Source: Mauremys mutica
Lineage: Eukaryota; Chordata; Testudines; Geoemydidae
NCBI RefSeq assembly: GCF_020497125.1
Contig: NC_059072.1
Location: 275,572,045 to 275,636,044 of the forward strand
Direction of reading: 5' to 3'
DNA: 64,000 nt
The first letter of the stretch is position 1; each line of letters opens with the position of its first letter. This document shows, in pieces, positions 56,991 through 64,000 of the stretch. The notes beneath the pieces are model-generated. The model was not told the DNA's origin, ran no database searches, and was given only the letters and a program-made list of their open reading frames with translations. Both the position numbers and the translations under genes were made by a program.

Positions 56991-58474
56991 GAAAAAGTTC
57001 AAGGATCGATTTTCATGCCATTAGATATTTTACTCAACAATATTGATAACCCTAACATTAGCTTAATTTCCAATAGCAAGAGTTAATTTCCTGAGTCAAT
57101 TATTAAATTGTTGTTGTGATATAATCATCAATCTTTGTCACTTGATCAAAAGAGTGTCTATATTCTACTCTAGTGTCATACAAAACACAATATGCTGGGA
57201 ATACTTACAGACTTTAGAAGGAGAGGAAATATCCTGGTTATCTTGTAATTTAACTTGTAATTTAGCAAAATGCTAGAAAATTTTAAATCTTTACCGTTAG
57301 AAAGTTTTCACATGATAAACACTTCTACATGCCAGAAAAATGATGACCTTATATTATTCTGCTTTAAAAACAAATAAACAAACATAAAAAAACACTAAAT
57401 CTTAACTAATAAGTTTATCTGATAATTACCCATGATATGACACTAAATGTTTGCTTCCTCAGTAGTAGTGTTATACTTGATGTTTTATTTTGCCTGAATA
57501 TTTAAGGAATCAATTGTGTTGTGTTGTTTTTGTAGTTTTGTGTTGTCATATCATTCTGATATGACTGAGATAGACATATGGATAGGCTCAAACCTGTGAA
57601 GGATAATGATGTCATAATATTATTTCAAGACACTGTATGGCACTGACATATTTGTTTTTATATGGTACAATAGGTGTGCAAATAAATAAGAAATTAAAGA
57701 CCTTGCCCTGAAGAGTTTATAATCTAATTTATACATATAACAAAAGGCTCAGGTCTTTAACTGGAGTCCACAGTACACTTTATGGTGGCCCAAGGAGAGA
57801 TGGCTGGTCACTTTGTGCTGGTTGTCCTCCTTAGATGCTCAAAGGTAAGATTCTACAAATAGCTTTATCTCTGCCTTATGTACAACAACAACAGAAATAT
57901 CCACTTAATATAAATATCTGTAAATATTAATAATTTCAAAAAAACTGAAAGATATATGAAATGTCAAACAAATGTATTGTAAGCAAATGTCAACTCCTTT
58001 CTAAGATCTGGGGGATGGGAAGTAGGTAAGGTTGTGGAGAATTAAGTAGTCTGTGGTCCTCGGAGAGAATATACAGATTAGATGTGGTCAAAGTGCTTAT
58101 CCTAACTGCACTTTGGTAATGGGATTTTGGACATCTGTAGGAAAGGTGAATAAGGTAATCATGGTGGTCTTTTCAGTCTGTGTAGTGGGTGTGGACCAGA
58201 GGGTAAATCTCTCCTCCAAATTTAGGGATTTCTGCTTCTGGTATGGTATTATGATGAGATAATCTTTAATCATATTATATTAATTGTAGAAATAATAGTG
58301 AACTTGGGTGTCTACAAAAACAATGGTAAATAGTAATTTAGTCAGGAAAGATAGTAGAATAGAAAAGAGGGGAGGAAACACTAAACAAAGTTATTAGTTG
58401 CTTTTGACAATGTATTTGTATACAGTCAATGTTTTAGCTCAGAGTGAAAAGAAGAAAGAAGTCATCGGCGAGGC
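56991..58474. other. AT-rich stretch without a gene; one L3 piece
   Basis: An L3-type tail relic in minus orientation lies near 57645-57740 (GACCTTGCCCTGAAGAGTTT). Nothing else is recognised. Confidence 0.5.
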
Positions 58475-58813
58475 CAGGGTTCTCAACCTTCATTGCACCT
58501 CAACCCCCATCTGACAACAAAAATTACTAAAGGACCTCGGGAGGGGGGACCAAAGCCTGAGCCCACCCAAGTCCTGCTACCCCAGCGGGAGGAGCTAGAG
58601 CCCCACCTCTCCAGGTCAAGGGCCAAAGCCAAAGACCATGGGCTTCACACATAAGCATGGGGCCTGTAACCTAAGCCAAGTAGCCCAGGGCTAAAGCCCT
58701 CAGGTTTGGCTTTGACTTTGGCACCGGGCATTGACTAGTGTAAGCCAGCCCTGGCAACCCCATTAAAACAGGGTTGCGACCCACTTTGAGGACCCAAAGT
58801 TTGAGAACCACTG
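58475..58813. mobile_element. hAT-type MITE (CAGGGTTCTCAACC)
   Basis: The ends are CAGGGTTCTCAACC and, at the other side, AGTTTGAGAACCACTG. The flanks GGCGAGGC (58467-58474) and AGCTAGGC (58814-58821) agree at 6 of 8 positions. The interior is GC-rich and noncoding. It belongs to a different family from the CAGGGGTCGGC copies. Confidence 0.85.
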
Positions 58814-58939
58814 AGCTAGGCCAATTGTTGAACATGGGAGCAGTGAAGTTCATCCCAAAATGAGGCTAGGTCTTATCTACTTTATCTCAATAACTTCCGT
58901 GCTTTATCCCATTATGATCTTATTTGAGAGAAAAACACC

Positions 58940-59270
58940 CCATCAAAATTCATAAATGTCCTGCCTTACTGTCATTTAAATTCCTCTTTCAAACCTATGG
59001 CTTCTCTGCTGCCTACAAACCACTACTGTTTGGTACTGGTTGGGTAAGGTCTGAGCCAAGACTAGCTGGTTTTTTTACTAAACTCTTATCATTTAAGTAT
59101 GTATTCCACTATCCCCACCCAATTTGGCTGCTGAAGCCTATCTAACACCTAAACTAACCCCTTTGGGCAAGAACTGTCTTTTTCTACTTGCCTGTACAAT
59201 GCCTAGCACAATGGGGCCCTGACCTTCATGAGAGTTCCTAGGTGCTAATATTCTACTACTGATAATAGGA
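58940..59270 (+). mobile_element. L3-type LINE tail, copy 4
   Basis: It contains GGGCAAGAACTGTCTTTTTC, GTACAATGCCTAGCACAATG and GGGGCCCTGACCTTCATGAG, followed by a decayed tail. The 73-codon frame here is not a gene. Confidence 0.65.
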
Positions 59271-62120
59271 ATCACAGTTACAATTTGTGTTAGCACAGCG
59301 AATACCCAAGAAGCTGCAGAATGGCAAAGTCACTATGAATTAAAGGTACTATTTTCATACCTTAGGCACAAAAGATAAGAAAACTATCAATGTCAGGATA
59401 GGAGGGAATTGAAGAAGCCATGAGTCAGTCTGTCTCACTGTCCCAGATACAGTACTTTACTAAGTCTATAGTCAGTCAGAGGAGGTTGTACTTGGATTTA
59501 TAGTCTTATACTGAAAGTCCACTGGATCTCACAAGATAAAGACACATGGTTGGGTTCACTTATTGGATGGGGAGCTATCTAAGGTAGGAGCTTGTGATGA
59601 ATCTATCTTGCCTAGTTTTTGCAGTAGACAGGAAAAAGAACATTTTACATTTTTTATGACAGGATTAACAAGATGGAAGGAAGGCTCCAGTTCACCCCAG
59701 AGATGGAGGAGGAATTTAGTTTAGGGCTTAAAGGTCTAGTAGAAGGGGATTTGGCATTGGGTATCCTGTTTCTTCAGTTGAGTACTGCTCAGAATGGGGC
59801 TTCTATGAGAGGAGCGTGTTTCTTCCTTCCCCTAGAGTAAGTGAGAGGTTGCAAGTAGACTGTACCTAGTAGTGTACAAAGATTATGTGGGCAGAAAATA
59901 TTCTGCATATGTTCTACCTGGCTATTGAGCAAAACAGGCGAGATAATAGAGATGTGATCCAGATTTCTGCAAGAAAATTCTATGATGTTGGAGACATTGC
60001 CTAATAGCTTTCAAGTTGATTAAAATATATGGTCATTGCCTCTTGGTCTTTGTCCTTTTTGGGACCCAGCCTAACTCTCACTCCTCCTCACCCCCTTCAT
60101 CCTGATAGGTGTCTGTATTTCCCAAGTTAATACACATGGAGATAGCAGTGTGGTGTATTTGCTATGGCCCAGATTCAGGAAAGCACTTAAGTGCATGCGT
60201 AACTGCCCTTCCCAAATAAGAATTCTTTCCTAAGCTAGGGCCTGTACTATAAACTTTAGATGAAACTTGGCTTCACTAAAGTCAGTGGCAATAGTTCTAC
60301 TGAATTCAGTAGAGCCAAAATTTCAACCTGTTAATTGCTCACCCCTACTGATAGCAGCATGGTCTGTCACCTCTGTCAGAGTATTGCTGCATTCATCTAG
60401 CAAACCCTTACGGCTTCTCTTGAGCATTGCTGTACAGAGCACTTCATAAACACATACTTAAATTTGAGAGCAAAGTTCCTACATTTTGTCTAGGATGTCT
60501 GGAATTATATAATTTTGGGACAAATAGGAACCTTAATTAATGACACTACTGACAGGCTAGTTCCACTCACAGTTCTGTGCATGAAAGTATATGTGGATTG
60601 GCAACTTCCATATCCAATAATAACTTCTTAGTATTGTTTATTAAACTCAGAAAATCAGATGTGCGTTTTTTTTTGTTTTTTTTTTAAAAAGCTCCTACAT
60701 CAATCCTAAATATAGTGGTGGTGTCTTGAACATGCAATAATGAATAACTTTAATAGATAAATGTCACATTGACAGGCGGAGGTAGTAATAGCTGTATTGT
60801 GCAAAAGTATATTTCATCTGCCAGAATCAAAGTTAAAAGGATGAACTGTGTACTTTACAGGCTTAAGTAAAAGAAAGAATCTGTCCCAATTCTTAATGGA
60901 CATCACCAAAGGCATTACAGCTCAAAGTGCATGATGAATTTAGTGGTTTGGTGGTTACAGGAAATTGAACATTACCACCAGAAATAAAAAGTACTATTTT
61001 ATTAGATTGACACTTGCTAGAGTTTTAAGTAAAACTGCCAAGTTCCCTTTCTGCATTAGCACTTTAGACCTATCTACTTGCTTCAGGGTAGTGTTTCTAA
61101 TAACACAGAGATGATTTTATATATCACTTTAATCCCAGTTCATAGTTTTTGCAATATAAAATATAGTATTATGTATCTGCAAAGTTTCAGAGAATAACAT
61201 TGTCTGGGGAGGTTCAATTTGTCATGCAGTGGCATGCTGTTCAAAGCCAGCCTTAAAAATGATGAGCCAGGTACAAATTACCAAGATAGTTTGGACTTGG
61301 AAACTCTTTTTAAAAATGGAATATTTTATGTAATATGTTCTGAGCCCCAATATTCACAAAAGTACTTATGCACGTGCCTAACTTTAAGCATGAAAGTTGC
61401 CCATTGACTTCAGTTTAAAGTTACATTCAAACTTAGGTACCTTCTTCAATTATGGACAAAATTAGTTTTCAAGGATGGACAGCATAGTATAGGAAACACA
61501 CACACACACACATTTATCAATATGGAGTAAATATAAGCATATCATGGAACCACTTCTCTAAAAGAGAAAATATTTGCATAGTATACAATGTAGGGGCTAA
61601 GACAGAAATATTACCTAGTTATTTCGCATTGTTGAGATGATATGTAGGTAAAGTCATAGTCAGGAACTGAATGTGGCTCAACTACTTTGTTCATCATAGA
61701 TAATGACTATGGGTATGTCTACACCTCAGCAGGGAGCATGTTTTTCAAATCATGATTCATGTATAGCTCTTATTGAAGGTAATGACAGCATCATGTGCTC
61801 AACACATTTGAAAACCAGGCTTTTAATTATAATGTGTGGCACAGAGAACCATATGTGGTTCATTAATCTGTATCAGTAATTGTTGCCAGGCCTGACATAC
61901 TAGCTATACCTAACACATGGTTGTCATAATCTGTATCTAAAAGGTGACATACAAGATATCATTGAAAAACACATAATTCACTGATCATTAATACTCTTGC
62001 ATTATGTGTGCACTGAGTGTGTACAAAGAATTATTAATATATGCTAGAATAAGTTTCTTAAAATGTGTTTGAAAAGCAATCCATAAGCACAGTCTGCCCT
62101 TGACAAAGGAAAGTGTATTT
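59271..62120. other. Stretch without a recognised gene
   Basis: Dispersed repeat pieces of the GCACTTAAGTGCATGCGTAA kind lie at 60160-60300 and 61340-61430. A poly-T run lies at 60667-60686 and (CA)n at 61496-61512. A Harbinger-MITE-like GGGTATGTCTACAC occurs at 61711 without a partner end. No coding domain was seen. Confidence 0.5.
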
Positions 62121-62454
62121 CAGGGGTCGGCAGCCTCTGGCACATGGCTAGCCAGGGTAAGCACCCTGGAGGGCCGGGCCAGTTTGTTTACCTGCCGTGT
62201 CGGCAGGTTCGGTGGACCACAGCTCCTACTGGCCACAGCTTGCTGTCCCAGGCCAATGGGGGCGGCGGGGAGTGCCGTGGGCCGAGGGATGTGCTGGCCG
62301 CGGCTTCCTGCCTCCCGCATTGGCCTGGGATGGCGAACTGCAGCCACTGGGAGCTGCGGTCTGCCGAATCTGCCAACGCGGCAGGTAAACAAACTGATCC
62401 GGCCCTCCAGGGCGCTTACCCTGGCTAGTCGTGTGCCAGAGGTTGCCGACCCTG
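62121..62454. mobile_element. Palindromic hAT-type MITE, copy 4, exact duplication
   Basis: The 334-bp element starts CAGGGGTCGGCAGCCTCTGG and ends AGGTTGCCGACCCTG, with exact GTGTATTT flanks (62113-62120 and 62455-62462). It can form a long hairpin. The 181-codon + frame that begins upstream at 62100 crosses the whole element and runs into CR1 sequence. It is an accident of the palindrome, not a gene. Confidence 0.96.
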
Positions 62455-62607
62455 GTGTATTTGTTTGTTCAATCTGGTTGTCAGGCAGAGACAAGGAAGA
62501 TCCATTTACATATAAGGTACATCAAGCAGGGGAGATGACAGGAGAGAGAAACATTATCTGGGCTGTAAAGAAAGGGGATCTGAAACCCCAAATCAACTTA
62601 TTGAGTA

Positions 62608-62882
62608 CATTGCAGGCCACAGAACCTCATCCACCACTCCTGTAATAGGTCCCTAACCTCTGGCTGAGTTTCTGAAGTCTTCAAATTATGGTTTAAATCT
62701 GCAAGTGACCAATGCCCCATGTTACAGGGTCTCTGCCAATCTGACCTAGGGTCTCTGCCAATCTGACCCAAAATTCCTTCCCTACTCCACCCCAAATATG
62801 GTGATCAGTGAGACCCAGAGCATGTGGAAGATACCACCAGGAAGATACCCAAGAGAAAATTCAGAGCCCTCCCCATCTAGTG
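62608..62882 (-). mobile_element. CR1 LINE 3' end fragment, minus strand
   Basis: The + strand shows ATTGCAGGCCACAGAACCTC and CCCCAAATATGGTGATCAGT, matching 17200-17440 in the same orientation. Inside, a 22-base unit containing GGGTCTCTGCCAATCTGACC is duplicated in tandem (62726-62769). Confidence 0.85.
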
Positions 62883-64000
62883 TCAGCAGAGGGATGAGAA
62901 GTCCACAGGAAATGATATAAGCAGCATGAGGTGGTCTGGAGTCTGGGGACAAACAGTAAGTGTGGGAAGATATAGGGAGAAAGGGGAAGTCGTCTTGGCA
63001 TCCATCACTAGACAGACATAAGGGAACAGAGCGCACAATTTTGGGAAAATCTGAGATTGATAAGTGTTTGCTTACACTTGGAAAAATGACCCTCAGTGGG
63101 GCTATTGTGTTGTAGTCAGGCTGCTGGGGTCAGAGTGCTGAACCGAGGCATAACACATAGACATTAAGTGCATGCTTATATGATGGCTGGAAGCATCCAG
63201 GCAAGAGAATCACAGCAGCCAAGCATTTTGAGGTACTTTGGGTTACATGATGACAAAAGCCTGTACTGGTCTTGATTGTGTTGATGTCTACATAGTAGTT
63301 TTCATCCTGGAACAAGAAAATATCAAATACTCTGAGGCTACAGGTGACATTATTTTCCTTTTTCTAATTGGTGTAGATTCTTGTACCAGAGGAACTAATC
63401 AAGTATTGAAGGAATTTGAAAATGGACATGATAAATCAGGGGTCATATTTTGATCTCAGTTATATTATACTGGTATAAATCCAGAGCAGTTCTATTGACT
63501 CCAAACAGTAGCACAAGGAAATTCATCTCTTCAGTGCTGTGGATAAGATAAAAAGAATAATACTCACTTTAAATTTAAACTTTTTTAAATACTTCTTTTT
63601 TCACTGCTGTTTTAAAATATGTAGCATCAGAGGAAGATTGTATTCTTTGCACGTTCAAGCTTTCTCTTGTGCAGAACAGAGTAAGCATATAAAAAAATAG
63701 ATAGATAAACCTGATATTATAATTAAACCACTGACCCAGATTTCCTACAGTTTTGCACCTTGTCTAATCATTTGCATGTATACATATGTGATATAGATGC
63801 AAAACACTTCTCGATAAGAATGATATATTACACACTCTTTTTCACAGTTGTAAACAATTACACTAGGTGCAAGATATTGGATTATCATTTGAATTTATAC
63901 AGCCTTGCAGGAACTCACCTGTGTTCAGTTTGACATTTTTCAAAAGAACTTCTGTAGCAGAGGCTCCCATCTCTCCTAAGCTTCTCCTTCACTCATTCAC
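62883..64000. other. Stretch without a recognised gene
   Basis: AT-rich DNA to the window end. The short frames at 63130-63453 have no recognisable content. Confidence 0.5.

Noticed and set aside
62100..62645. 181-codon + strand frame
   Set aside because: It crosses an entire palindromic MITE with defined 8-bp duplications and continues toward CR1 sequence. Several frames on both strands are equally open, as expected of a GC-rich inverted repeat.
1..64000. Bacterial-type features (operons, CRISPR, ribosome binding sites, riboswitches)
   Set aside because: The composition and transposon content are those of a vertebrate nuclear genome. No spaced direct-repeat array or operon was seen.

Overview
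The window looks like an intergenic, repeat-dense stretch of a turtle or tortoise nuclear genome. The assignment rests on several things seen together: CR1 LINEs in several states of decay, L3-type LINE tails and MIR-like SINEs, a PIF/Harbinger transposon with a Myb/SANT-like second gene, GC-rich palindromic hAT-type MITEs ending CAGGGGTCGGCAACC, and a Penelope-like terminus. I recognise these families as a mix typical of Testudines. That is recognition, not a database result. No host protein-coding gene, rRNA, tRNA or CRISPR array is supported. Nearly all open frames in the window are chance frames or transposon relics.

Layout. 1-4.5 kb: no recognisable element apart from one short dispersed repeat. 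4.5-7.6 kb: an old Harbinger copy carrying a Myb-like pseudogene (+) and a transposase C-terminus (-), with a hAT-type MITE nested in it. 7.8-9.4 kb: a 5'-truncated CR1. 11.4-12.5 kb: an LTR piece and CR1 pieces, one split by a MITE. 16.3-23.8 kb: a layered nest. An unclassified LINE with a C-terminal C2H2 finger is split by a near-full-length CR1 (17.16-22.76 kb), which is itself split by a Penelope-like 3' end and by an LTR. 24-48 kb: mostly AT-rich DNA with scattered MITEs, LTRs, MIR and L3 tails, and an old CR1 at 32.3-33.7 kb. 48.9-52.96 kb: a nearly complete Harbinger with an intact transposase frame and a convergent Myb-like gene broken by a single in-frame TGA. 52.96-54.13 kb: a MITE split by a hAT-type element. 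54-64 kb: MITEs, CR1 and L3 tails, and an SGNH-like retroelement remnant.

The only genes that plausibly worked together are the two Harbinger genes. In that superfamily the DDE transposase and the Myb-like protein are both needed for mobility. They converge here on adjacent poly(A) signals. The clearest signals are this element, the older copy with the same gene layout, the four-element nest, SGNH-like motifs in two different retroelements, a hammerhead-like core in the Penelope fragment, and a MITE family with exact 8-bp target duplications. I found no clearly new biological system.
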